A stretch of 64,000 nt of DNA from an uncultured Lachnospiraceae bacterium. Lineage in GTDB: Bacteria; Bacillota; Clostridia; Lachnospirales; Lachnospiraceae. A model generated the notes under the pieces. That model searched no databases and was not told the DNA's origin. It saw nothing but the letters and a program-made list of their open reading frames with translations. The stretch covers positions 6,393 to 70,392 of the forward strand of contig CAJTRA010000016.1 of the NCBI GenBank assembly GCA_910578345.1, written 5' to 3'. Both the position numbers and the translations under genes were made by a program. Below are positions 1-7,667 of the stretch, piece by piece; position 1 is the stretch's first letter, and the number at the start of each line of letters is the position of its first letter.

Positions 1-18
1 TTTCGCAGCGTTTTTCAT
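1..18 (-). CDS. potC: PotC-like polyamine ABC permease, N-terminal fragment
   Basis: An ATG on the minus strand at 18-16 overlaps the potB TGA stop (17-15) as ATGA, and a purine-rich GGAGGGA lies just upstream inside the end of potB. Only six codons, beginning M-K-N-A-A-K, fall in the window. The assignment to the second spermidine/putrescine permease rests on position after potA and potB and on the coupled start, not on sequence similarity. Confidence 0.5.
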
Positions 19-830
19 AGCATGGATCCCTCCCCCTCTTTGTCAAAGACTGCGGATGCGATCATATTTAATATGATGAACAGCATCAACACGATAGAAA
101 GACCGCTTCCGAGATTCCAGTTGGAAGCCTGCGTAAATTCCTGGTCAATGACATTGCCGATCAGCAGGATCTTGCTGCCGCCCAACAGGGAACTGATCAC
201 GAACGTGGTGAGCGCAGGAACAAATACCATGGAAATCCCACTGATGATGCCAGGCACGGAGAGCGGCAGGATAATACGGAAAAAGGTATGTAGGTTATCC
301 GCACCTAAATCTCTGGCGGCATTGACCACATTCTCATCGATCTTCGATAAGGCATTGTACAAAGGAAGTACCATAAAGGGCAGGAAGTTATAGACCATGC
401 CCAGAATGATCGCGTAAGGGGTATTGATGATATTGATATTCGGCAGATGGAGAAAGGACAGGACATTGTTGATGACACCGTTTTTCTCCAGCAGGGTCTG
501 CCACGCGAGTGTGCGCAGCAGGAAATTCATCCACATAGGGAGGATGAAGATCAACAGGATAAAGCTGTGCTGGCTTACTTTCATATTGGCAAGGATCATG
601 GCCAATGGGTAGGCAAGCAGAAAGCAGATCAACGTACTGATCAGGGAAAGCAGCAGGGAAAGACGCAGAGCCTTTGCGTGCTGTGCCGTTGCGATCGCCA
701 TAATATTTTCCAGCGTAAAAGCGCCTGTCTTGTCGGTCAGTCCATAATAGAAGATCATACAAAGCGGTATGATGATAAAGACCAAAGACCATAATGTATA
801 GGGCGCAGAAAGCCATTTTTTAGATTTCAA
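15..830 (-). CDS. potB: Spermidine/putrescine ABC transporter permease PotB
   Basis: Inner-membrane permease of the polyamine importer; it pairs with PotC and is energised by PotA. The 271-residue protein has an N-terminal hydrophobic segment (about 11-31) and further membrane spans typical of the type I permease fold. The ABC-interaction loop is seen near residues 170-190 as A-A-R-D-L-G-A followed by F-F-R-I-I-L-P-L. The start is a TTG preceded by GAGGCGG at a spacing of 6, and it overlaps the end of potA by 11 bases, so translation is probably coupled. The substrate is inferred from the family and from the PuuR-type regulator gene ahead of it. Confidence 0.88.
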   Translation of the reverse strand: MKSKKWLSAPYTLWSLVFIIIPLCMIFYYGLTDKTGAFTLENIMAIATAQHAKALRLSLLLSLISTLICFLLAYPLAMILANMKVSQHSFILLIFILPMWMNFLLRTLAWQTLLEKNGVINNVLSFLHLPNINIINTPYAIILGMVYNFLPFMVLPLYNALSKIDENVVNAARDLGADNLHTFFRIILPLSVPGIISGISMVFVPALTTFVISSLLGGSKILLIGNVIDQEFTQASNWNLGSGLSIVLMLFIILNMIASAVFDKEGEGSML

Positions 831-1893
831 TTGCTACCGCCTCCTCGTCTTCAGATGCCGGTTTGTTCATGATCTGGATATTGTAAGGATCGACTTTGAT
901 CCCGACTTTCTCTCCAACCGGATGCAGGGCTGTGGAATGAACCAGCCATTCGAAGCCGCCTGCCATGACTTCCATCTCGTAATGAACGCCTTTGAAGATC
1001 AGATGGGTCACAACGCCGTTTAACGTCCCCTGTGCGGGCGCTGTCAGTTCCACATCTTCCGGACGGATGACCACATCCACCGGCTTGTTATGGCCAAAGC
1101 CGGTATCTACACAGGCAAACTGCGCGCCCAGGATATTAACCAGTTTATCCTCGATCATCACGGCGGAGATAATGTTGCTGTCGCCGATGAAATCAGCCAC
1201 AAAGGCATTTTCGGGTTCATTGTAGATAGACTCCGGAGTGCCGATCTGCTGGATATAACCCTGGTTCATGACGACGATCGTATCGGACATGGTGAGCGCC
1301 TCTTCCTGGTCATGCGTGACATAGACGAAAGTGATGCCCAGCTCATTTTTCATACGGATCAGTTCGTACTGCATTTCCTGGCGCAGTTTCAGGTCAAGCG
1401 CTCCTAAGGGTTCGTCCAAGAGCAGAACTTTCGGCTCATTGACGATCGCGCGGGCGATAGCGATCCGCTGCTGCTGGCCGCCGCTTAAGGAATCCGGCAT
1501 ACGGTTTTCGTAGCCCTCCAGATTGACCAGTTTCAAAGCATAGCGGATCTTGTCTGCGATATAGGCTTTGGATTTCTTCTTGATCTTTAAGCCAAAGGCG
1601 ATATTTTCAGCGATATTCATATGGGTAAAAAGGGCATACTTCTGAAAAACGGTATTGAGCGGCCGCAGATTCGGCGGAAGATTCGTGATGTCCTGTCCAT
1701 CGAAAACAACGCTGCCGGCATCCGGCGTGGCAAAGCCTCCCAGAATGCGCAGGGTAGTAGTCTTGCCGCAGCCGCTGGGACCTAAAAGCGTGACAAATTC
1801 ATTCTCATGGATGGTCAGATTCAGCTCGTCTAAGACCATCTGTCCGTCAAAGGATTTGGAGATATTGTTGAGATGGATCAATTCTTTGGACAT
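820..1893 (-). CDS. potA: Spermidine/putrescine ABC transporter ATPase PotA
   Basis: Cytoplasmic ATPase that drives polyamine import. The 357-residue protein begins M-S-K-E-L-I-H-L. Walker A is GPSGCGKTT, the signature is LSGGQQQR, Walker B is VLLLDEP and the switch His lies in THDQEEAL. After about residue 240 comes a TOBE-type C-terminal domain, as in PotA/MalK-like subunits. An in-frame ATG 45 bases upstream is possible, but GGAGG lies 9 bases before the chosen ATG, so I use the shorter form. It sits between the XRE-cupin regulator and potB on the same strand, as one operon. Confidence 0.92.
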   Translation of the reverse strand: MSKELIHLNNISKSFDGQMVLDELNLTIHENEFVTLLGPSGCGKTTTLRILGGFATPDAGSVVFDGQDITNLPPNLRPLNTVFQKYALFTHMNIAENIAFGLKIKKKSKAYIADKIRYALKLVNLEGYENRMPDSLSGGQQQRIAIARAIVNEPKVLLLDEPLGALDLKLRQEMQYELIRMKNELGITFVYVTHDQEEALTMSDTIVVMNQGYIQQIGTPESIYNEPENAFVADFIGDSNIISAVMIEDKLVNILGAQFACVDTGFGHNKPVDVVIRPEDVELTAPAQGTLNGVVTHLIFKGVHYEMEVMAGGFEWLVHSTALHPVGEKVGIKVDPYNIQIMNKPASEDEEAVAIEI

Positions 1894-1959
1894 GGACGTT
1901 ATCCTCCGTAAAATATATTTTGCAGACGTATGCCGCATTGTCTGCTGCGAAAGATCTGC

Positions 1960-2520
1960 CTAGAAGTTGGGCGGTGTGCTGATCCAAAGGAATACAGCGC
2001 CGCTTTTACTGCCGGCCTTGATATAGTGCTCTGAATTGGGCGTATAGTAGAAGGCTTCTCCCTTTTTGGCCTTCATGCTGCGGTTTCCGATTACGATCGT
2101 GACAGCGCCGGAGAGAATATAGCCGAATTCTTCTCCCTCATGGGGCTGGTCAGGATAGGTGGAGCCGCCCGGCTCCAGTGTGACACGAATGGGTTCCATC
2201 ATGTTCTTCTGCGCATTGGGAATAATCCATTCGACCTTGTTGTGCAGTTCCGTATCTGTCTTTTCGAAGAAATCTTCGCTGGAGAAGACGATCTGCTCGT
2301 CGTCATCGTCGCTGAAGAAATTCTTCAGGTTTGTGCCGAGGCACTGTAAAATATCGATCAGGGTGGCAATGGACGGTGAAGTCAGATCATTCTCCACCTG
2401 ACTGATGAAACCCTTGGATAACTCACAGCGGTCAGCCAGTTCTTCTTGTGTCAGACCCTTTTGGTTCCGCAGTTCTCTGATCTTGTTACCGATCTCCATG
2501 CGGCTGGAATTACTATCCAT
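1960..2520 (-). CDS. XRE-family regulator with C-terminal cupin (PuuR-like)
   Basis: A 186-residue DNA-binding regulator. Residues about 10-65 form an HTH_3 domain (I-R-E-L-R-N-Q-K-G-L-T-Q-E-E-L-A, then a recognition helix with S-K-G-F-I-S-Q-V-E). Residues about 110-180 form a small cupin with the P-H-E-G-E-E-F-G-Y metal/ligand motif. This HTH-cupin layout is that of PuuR-type polyamine-responsive repressors. As first gene of the potABC operon it probably senses polyamines and controls uptake. A perfect interrupted palindrome 50 bases upstream (2570-2584) is a candidate operator. The ribosome site is weak (AGAGATGA), so the exact start is less sure. Confidence 0.85.
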   Translation of the reverse strand: MDSNSSRMEIGNKIRELRNQKGLTQEELADRCELSKGFISQVENDLTSPSIATLIDILQCLGTNLKNFFSDDDDEQIVFSSEDFFEKTDTELHNKVEWIIPNAQKNMMEPIRVTLEPGGSTYPDQPHEGEEFGYILSGAVTIVIGNRSMKAKKGEAFYYTPNSEHYIKAGSKSGAVFLWISTPPNF

Positions 2521-2569
2521 AATGATTCATCTCTTTTCTGTGATCATTTGTGTCTTTACTCAGTCATAA

Positions 2570-2584
2570 TAAACTCAAAGTTTA
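2570..2584. promoter_or_regulatory. Palindromic operator candidate before the XRE-potAB operon
   Basis: TAAACT-CAA-AGTTTA is a perfect 6+3+6 inverted repeat in the divergent gap between the XRE regulator and the lactonase. It overlaps a minus-strand TATTAT that could be the -10 of the regulator gene. It suits a dimeric HTH repressor; autoregulation by the XRE-cupin protein is inference. Confidence 0.45.
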
Positions 2585-2677
2585 CTAAAACTAAACAGAC
2601 GCTGAGTCCCATTATACAAAAAAGAAGGGGTATGTCAATGGGATTTTTAAAAATAAAATCATTTTTTGTGAAAATGA

Positions 2678-2706
2678 TTAACACAGCAGTAAATTTGTGA
2701 TAAAAT
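2678..2706 (+). promoter_or_regulatory. Probable vegetative promoter of the lactonase gene
   Basis: TTAACA (2678-2683), 17-base spacer and TAAAAT (2701-2706), within an AT-rich stretch 44 bases upstream of the lactonase ATG. Confidence 0.45.
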
Positions 2707-2749
2707 TTATTCAACTAGGACGAAATGATAAGAAAGGCATGGTTTTTAT

Positions 2750-3811
2750 ATGAGTCAGGGTAAATATGTAGCGTATGTTTCAACCTATACCGTGGGCAAT
2801 GTAGATAAGTACGGCATCAAGATCTATGATGTTGACATGGAGAATGGACGTTTGATCGAGAAGAACCAGGTGAAGATCACCAATTCTTCCTATATTTCGA
2901 TTTCCCATAATAAGAAGTTTCTGTATTCGATTACCGATTTTGGAGTAGAATCGTACAGGATCCTGCCAAGCGGGGACTTAGAGGTAATTAATGCAGGCAG
3001 CATCAACGGCATGCGTGGGTGTTATCTGTCCACGGATTATGAGGACAGGTTTTTATTTGTGGGCGGCTATCATGACGGAAAGATCACCGTGTTGCGGCTG
3101 CGGGAAGACGGCGGCGTTGCGGAGATTACAGACGAGATTTATCATAAGGGACTCGGCAGTATCGCGGAGCGTAATTTCAGACCCCATGTCAACTGTGTGA
3201 AGATGACAAGAGATAATCATTATCTGTGCGCTGCTGACCTGGGATTGGACCATGTTAATGTATACCGGCTTGACCACAAGAACGGGAAGCTGCGCCCGAT
3301 CGATATGGTCAGAAGTGAGCAGGAGTCGGCGCCGCGCCACTTGAAGTTTTCCAGAGACGGCAGATATATGTATATCGTACATGAGTTAAAGAATTACATT
3401 GACGTCTATACTTATGAAGAGGTGGATGGAAATCCGGAGTTTGAGAAGGTACAGACGATCTCTACGCTGAATGATTATCATGCCGGTGGATCGGCGGCCA
3501 GCGCGTTAAATATTTCTGAAGATTTTCAGTATGTGGTCAGTTCCAATGCCGGAGATAACAGTGCGATTGTTTACCGGGTAGACCAGGAGACGGGAATGCT
3601 TACGAAAATCTTCTGTCTGCCGGTCAGCGGCGACTATCCAAAGGATGCGAATCTCTTCCCGGATAACAGACATTTGGTTTCCCTGAATCATGAGTCAGAC
3701 ACGATGACATTCTTTAATGTGGATCTGGAGAAAGGACTCTTAGTCATGAACGGCAAGGAAGTGAAGGTGAACCAGCCGAACTGTATTATTTTCCATCAAA
3801 TTGAAGAATGA
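2750..3811 (+). CDS. Lactonase family protein (6-phosphogluconolactonase-type beta-propeller)
   Basis: A 353-residue cytoplasmic protein with no signal peptide. It shows the repeated blade pattern of the seven-bladed lactonase family: G-x-I-K-I-Y-D-V-D at the start, R-P-H-V-N-C-V-K near residue 145, A-P-R-H-L-K-F-S-R-D-G near 195, and H-A-G-G-S-A-A-S-A-L-N-I-S near 245. The His and Arg of those motifs are the family's conserved residues. The usual reaction is hydrolysis of 6-phosphogluconolactone, but no other pentose-phosphate genes are near, so the substrate is uncertain. AAAGG lies 12 bases before the ATG. It ends only 60 bases before spoIVA, on the same strand. Confidence 0.8.
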   Translation: MSQGKYVAYVSTYTVGNVDKYGIKIYDVDMENGRLIEKNQVKITNSSYISISHNKKFLYSITDFGVESYRILPSGDLEVINAGSINGMRGCYLSTDYEDRFLFVGGYHDGKITVLRLREDGGVAEITDEIYHKGLGSIAERNFRPHVNCVKMTRDNHYLCAADLGLDHVNVYRLDHKNGKLRPIDMVRSEQESAPRHLKFSRDGRYMYIVHELKNYIDVYTYEEVDGNPEFEKVQTISTLNDYHAGGSAASALNISEDFQYVVSSNAGDNSAIVYRVDQETGMLTKIFCLPVSGDYPKDANLFPDNRHLVSLNHESDTMTFFNVDLEKGLLVMNGKEVKVNQPNCIIFHQIEE

Positions 3812-3815
3812 TCAG

Positions 3816-3845
3816 AATAGATAAAAATCCTCCTGCATATACATT
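3816..3845 (+). promoter_or_regulatory. Putative sigma-E promoter of spoIVA
   Basis: AATA at 3816-3819 and TATACATT at 3838-3845 (or CATATACAT from 3836) resemble the -35 ATA and -10 CATACA-T elements of the mother-cell sigma-E class with 16-18 base spacing. spoIVA belongs to the sigma-E regulon in Bacillus. The -10 lies in the upper stem of the hairpin at 3825-3868. The match is partial; transcript 5'-end data would settle it. Confidence 0.45.
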
Positions 3846-3868
3846 TATAAGTATAAGCAGGAGGATTT
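3825..3868 (+). promoter_or_regulatory. Hairpin that buries the spoIVA ribosome binding site
   Basis: A perfect 12-base inverted repeat, AAATCCTCCTGC (3825-3836) and GCAGGAGGATTT (3857-3868), continues after one A-A mismatch with five more pairs (TATAC/GTATA) to an 8-base loop. The AGGAGG Shine-Dalgarno (3859-3864), 7 bases before the spoIVA ATG, lies wholly in the 3' arm. In read-through RNA from the lactonase gene the site would be paired. The arm is followed only by CTTATG, so it is a poor intrinsic terminator. Confidence 0.75.
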
Positions 3869-3871
3869 CTT

Positions 3872-5359
3872 ATGGACTTTTTACAGAATAATACATATGA
3901 CCTGTACAAAGATATACAATTGCGCACGGGAGGAGAAATTTATCTGGGCGTGGTAGGGCCGGTCAGGACGGGGAAATCGACTTTTATCAAGCGGTTTATG
4001 AATCTGCTGGTGCTGCCCTTTATGGAAGATGAAAATGAGAAGGAACGGGCACAGGATGAAATGCCACAGAGTGCGGGCGGCAGGACGGTCACTACGACAG
4101 AGCCAAAGTTTATTCCTAAGGAAGCGGCCCAGATCAGGCTGGGTACGGATATTGAGGTGAAGATCCGTCTGATTGACTGTGTGGGCTATATGGTGGACGG
4201 TGCGGCAGGACATATGGAAGAAGATGTGGAGCGTATGGTGAAGACACCCTGGTCGGCGGAGGAGATTCCTTTCACAAAGGCGGCGGAGATCGGCACCCGC
4301 AAGGTAATCAAGGATCATTCTACGATCGGTATCGTGGTGACGTGCGACGGTTCGTTTGGAGAATTGGGAAGAGATCATTTCCTGGAGGCAGAGGCGCGCA
4401 CGATCACGGAGCTGCAGAATCTGGGGAAGCCTTTTATCGTACTGCTCAACTCGGCAAAACCCTATGCAGAGGAGACCAGAACGTTAGCGGATGAGATCAG
4501 TGAGAAATACCAGGTTACTGTGATGCCGGTTAACTGTGAGCAGTTAAAGAGAGAGGACATCAACCATATTATGGAAAATATCCTCTATGAATTCCCGCTA
4601 ACCATGATCGAGTTCTATATGCCGAAATGGGTGGAAATGCTGCCCTATGATCACAAGATGAAGCAGGATATCATTGTACAGATTAAGAATCTTATGGGAA
4701 ACTTAAGCAGCATCCGCGATATTACGGCAGGCACTTTTATGCCGGAGAGTGAATATATCAAGAAATGCAAGCTGGACGGGATTGATATGTCTGACGGCAG
4801 GGTGAGAATTCTTCTGGATGTAGATGACTCCTATTATTACGAGATGATCAGCGATCTGGTCGGGGAGACGGTTGGAAGCGAATATCAGATGCTTGCCATG
4901 TTAAAAGAGATGGCGAAAATGAAACGTGAGTATGTGAAGGTGCTTCATGCACTGGAATCTGTCCGTTATAAAGGGTATGGCGTGGTGATGCCGGACCGGG
5001 AAGAGATTATGTTAGAGAAACCGGAATTGATTCGCCAGGGGAATAAATTCGGGGTGAAGATCAAGGCAGAGAGCCCCAGCATCCACATGATCAAAGCCAG
5101 TATCGAGACGGAGATTTCTCCGATTGTCGGGACGGAAGAACAGGCCAGAGATTTGATCCAGTTCATATCAGACACCGAGACAAGCGAAGAAGGCATCTGG
5201 GAAACAAATATCTTCGGCAAGACAGTGGAACAGCTTGTGAATGACGGGATTACGGGCAAGATCTCTATGATTAATGAGGAAAGCCAGATTAAACTGCAGG
5301 AGACCATGCAGAAGATCGTGAATGACTGCAATGGAGGAATGGTCTGTATCATTATCTGA
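3872..5359 (+). CDS. spoIVA: Stage IV sporulation protein A, spore coat basement ATPase
   Basis: SpoIVA is made in the mother cell and polymerises by ATP hydrolysis on the forespore surface as the base layer of the spore coat. The 495 residues match the family's usual length (about 492 in Bacillus subtilis). Walker A is GPVRTGKST near residue 30; the TRAFAC-like G-domain continues with D-C-V-G-Y near 105 and a T-C-D-G-S segment near 155. The C-terminal end (C-N-G-G-M-V-C-I-I-I) is the hydrophobic tail that anchors the protein through SpoVM. AGGAGG is spaced 7 bases from the ATG but sits inside a strong hairpin. A terminator follows at 5375. Confidence 0.97.
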   Translation: MDFLQNNTYDLYKDIQLRTGGEIYLGVVGPVRTGKSTFIKRFMNLLVLPFMEDENEKERAQDEMPQSAGGRTVTTTEPKFIPKEAAQIRLGTDIEVKIRLIDCVGYMVDGAAGHMEEDVERMVKTPWSAEEIPFTKAAEIGTRKVIKDHSTIGIVVTCDGSFGELGRDHFLEAEARTITELQNLGKPFIVLLNSAKPYAEETRTLADEISEKYQVTVMPVNCEQLKREDINHIMENILYEFPLTMIEFYMPKWVEMLPYDHKMKQDIIVQIKNLMGNLSSIRDITAGTFMPESEYIKKCKLDGIDMSDGRVRILLDVDDSYYYEMISDLVGETVGSEYQMLAMLKEMAKMKREYVKVLHALESVRYKGYGVVMPDREEIMLEKPELIRQGNKFGVKIKAESPSIHMIKASIETEISPIVGTEEQARDLIQFISDTETSEEGIWETNIFGKTVEQLVNDGITGKISMINEESQIKLQETMQKIVNDCNGGMVCIII

Positions 5360-5374
5360 ACATTATCCCGTATG

Positions 5375-5404
5375 CGGACTCTTCGGAGTCCGTTTTGTTA
5401 TTTT
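5375..5404 (+). terminator. Intrinsic terminator after spoIVA
   Basis: CGGACTC, a TTCG tetraloop and GAGTCCG (5375-5392), then TTTTGTTATTTT. A standard rho-independent terminator 16 bases after the stop codon. Confidence 0.85.
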
Positions 5405-5490
5405 GATAAAAAAGATGCCAGAATCTTTTTCCTGTGATATAATATCGTCAAGTCGAACCGGAATCTGTTTCAAGAAAGGTGGTAAAGGAA

Positions 5491-6312
5491 ATGAATCCTG
5501 TATATGAAAAACTTTTAAAATGTTATGAATGTTATAAGGCAAAGATTGATTTTAAACCCAGAGTAGCCGTGGTCTTGGGCTCAGGTCTTGGCAATTTTGC
5601 GAAAGTGGTGGATGTGAAAGCAGAGCTTCCCTACAGTGAGATAGAAGGATTTCCTGTCTCCACAGTACCGGGACATGCCGGCAAGTTTATCTTCGGATAT
5701 ATCAATGAGGTCCCAGTCGTGTTGATGCAGGGACGGGTGCATTACTATGAGGGCTACCCTATCACAGATGTGGTGCTGCCAACCAGACTGATGAAGATGA
5801 TGGGGGCAGAGATCTTATTTTTGACGAATGCGTCGGGCGGAATCAATCCGGCGTTCCATGCGGGCAGCCTGATGCTGATCAAGGATCATGTCTCGATCTT
5901 TGCACCGAATCCGCTGATCGGGGCGAATATTGAAGAACTGGGAACGAGATTCCCGGATATGTCTCATGTCTATGACGAAGATCTGCAGGAAATCATCGTA
6001 AATACAGCGAAAGACAATGGGATTGAGTTGTTTGAAGGTGTTTATGCACAGCTTACAGGCCCTTCCTTTGAGTCTCCAGCAGAGATCCAACTGCTGCACG
6101 GGCTGGGGGTCAGCGCTGTCGGCATGAGCACGGTAGTGGAAGCGATCGCGGCGAACCATATGGGGATGAAGATCTGCGGCGTATCCTGCGTCAGCAACCT
6201 GGCGGCAGGGATGAACAGCGCACCGCTGACGCATGAGGAAGTGCAGGAAGCGGCCAATGCAGTAGCGCCGAAGTTTGAGAAACTGTTAGTGGAGTCGATC
6301 ACGAAATTTTAA
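5491..6312 (+). CDS. punA: Purine nucleoside phosphorylase
   Basis: Cytosolic enzyme that phosphorolyses purine nucleosides (typically inosine, guanosine) to base plus ribose-1-phosphate. The 273 residues carry the trimeric PNP signatures: V-L-G-S-G-L-G near 29, P-G-H-A-G near 61, G-R-V-H-Y-Y-E-G near 81, T-N-A-S-G-G-I near 113 and M-S-T-V-V-E-A-I-A near 213. The start is ATG 5491 with AGAAAGGTGG 8 bases upstream; a GTG four codons earlier overlaps that ribosome site. A TATAAT at 5438-5443 with a weak ATGCCA -35 could drive it. The next gene is a nucleoside-type amidohydrolase, which fits purine salvage. Confidence 0.93.
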   Translation: MNPVYEKLLKCYECYKAKIDFKPRVAVVLGSGLGNFAKVVDVKAELPYSEIEGFPVSTVPGHAGKFIFGYINEVPVVLMQGRVHYYEGYPITDVVLPTRLMKMMGAEILFLTNASGGINPAFHAGSLMLIKDHVSIFAPNPLIGANIEELGTRFPDMSHVYDEDLQEIIVNTAKDNGIELFEGVYAQLTGPSFESPAEIQLLHGLGVSAVGMSTVVEAIAANHMGMKICGVSCVSNLAAGMNSAPLTHEEVQEAANAVAPKFEKLLVESITKF

Positions 6313-6345
6313 GTGGGATAATCCGGATGGAAAGGTGCAAAGAAT

Positions 6346-7656
6346 ATGAACATCAGATTTTATAATGCGCGGATATTGACAATGGAAACGGACAGGCTGC
6401 TGGAAGGAGAACTCTGGGTGCAGGATGGAAAGATCCTGTATGTGGGGGATGGCAGCGACGGGAAATCTGTCTGCGAAGATACGGATGGGCAGGCGGTCAG
6501 ATGGGACAGGGAGATTGACTGTGAGAGAAATCTTCTTATGCCGGGATTTAAGGATGCGCATACCCATTCAGGTATGACGCTGCTGCGCTCCTATGCGGAT
6601 GATCTGCCGCTGCAGGACTGGCTGTTTCAACAGATCTTTCCGATTGAGGCGAAGATGGACGGGGAGATGATCTATCATTTGACGAAGCTTGCAGTGTTAG
6701 AGTATTTGACCAGCGGCATTACCTCGATTTTTGATATGTATCTGACACCGGAGACCACAGCGAAAGCATGTGTGGAGATGGGGATGCGCTGTGTGCAGGT
6801 CAGCGGGACAAGCGGTCAGACGCCGGCAGAATTTGAGCGTTCCCTGGAATTGATGGAGCAGCGTTACCAGGCGCTGAATCATGATGATCCGCTGCTGAGT
6901 TATTTTATTGGATTCCATGCAGAATATACCTGTTCCAGGGAGCTGCTGGAGAAGGTTGCCGCCATGGCGCATAAGTACAAGGCGCCGGTCTATACCCATC
7001 TGGCAGAGACGAAAGCGGAGGTGGAAGGGTGCATGGAACGTCACGGGATGTCTCCGACGAAGCTGTTTGATCTGCTTGGCATCTACGACTATGGCGGCGG
7101 CGGATATCACTGTGTCTATCTGGACGAAGAGGATATGGAGATCTTTCGCAGGCGTGGGCTGCATGTGGTAACAAACCCCGGCTCGAACACGAAACTTGCA
7201 AGCGGTATTGCGCCAATTTCGGCCTATCTTGAGAAAGGAATCAATGTGGCGATCGGTACGGACGGACCTGCCAGCAATAACTGTCTGGACATGTTTCGGG
7301 AGATGTTTCTGGTGACAGGGCTTGCCAAGCTGCGGGAGAAGGATGCCTCTGCCGTGGATGCGTGGGAAGTGCTTAAGATGGCTACCGTCAATGGTTCTAA
7401 GGCAATGTATCTGCCGGATACGGATGTGCTGGCGCCTGGGAAAGCGGCGGATCTTATCATGATCGATCTGCACCAGCCCAATATGCAGCCGATCAACAAC
7501 ATTCCTAAGAATCTGGTCTACAGCGGCAGCAAGCAGAATGTGAAAATGACCATGATCCAGGGAAGGATCTTGTATGAGAACGGCCAGTTTACGAAAGACT
7601 ATGATGTAGAAGCAATTTACAGAAAGGCAAATGAGATCATAGACGGTCTCAGATAA
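6346..7656 (+). CDS. Amidohydrolase of the MtaD/SAH deaminase type
   Basis: A 436-residue metal-dependent deaminase. The TIM-barrel metal ligands are visible: H-T-H in D-A-H-T-H-S-G-M (near 67), H in G-F-H-A-E-Y (near 190), H in Y-T-H-L-A-E-T (near 217) and D in G-T-D-G-P-A-S-N-N (near 304). These place it in the 5'-methylthioadenosine/S-adenosylhomocysteine deaminase (TRZ/ATZ) group. The substrate is not proven; its place directly after purine nucleoside phosphorylase favours an adenosine-like substrate. AAAGGTG is 8 bases before the ATG. It ends 11 bases before the MutS-like gene. Confidence 0.85.
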   Translation: MNIRFYNARILTMETDRLLEGELWVQDGKILYVGDGSDGKSVCEDTDGQAVRWDREIDCERNLLMPGFKDAHTHSGMTLLRSYADDLPLQDWLFQQIFPIEAKMDGEMIYHLTKLAVLEYLTSGITSIFDMYLTPETTAKACVEMGMRCVQVSGTSGQTPAEFERSLELMEQRYQALNHDDPLLSYFIGFHAEYTCSRELLEKVAAMAHKYKAPVYTHLAETKAEVEGCMERHGMSPTKLFDLLGIYDYGGGGYHCVYLDEEDMEIFRRRGLHVVTNPGSNTKLASGIAPISAYLEKGINVAIGTDGPASNNCLDMFREMFLVTGLAKLREKDASAVDAWEVLKMATVNGSKAMYLPDTDVLAPGKAADLIMIDLHQPNMQPINNIPKNLVYSGSKQNVKMTMIQGRILYENGQFTKDYDVEAIYRKANEIIDGLR

Positions 7657-7667
7657 TTGATAAACAG

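Noticed and set aside
3825..3868. The hairpin before spoIVA as an ordinary terminator of the lactonase gene
   Set aside because: The stem is strong, but the following bases are CTTATG rather than a T run, and the arm contains the Shine-Dalgarno. Partial termination remains possible.
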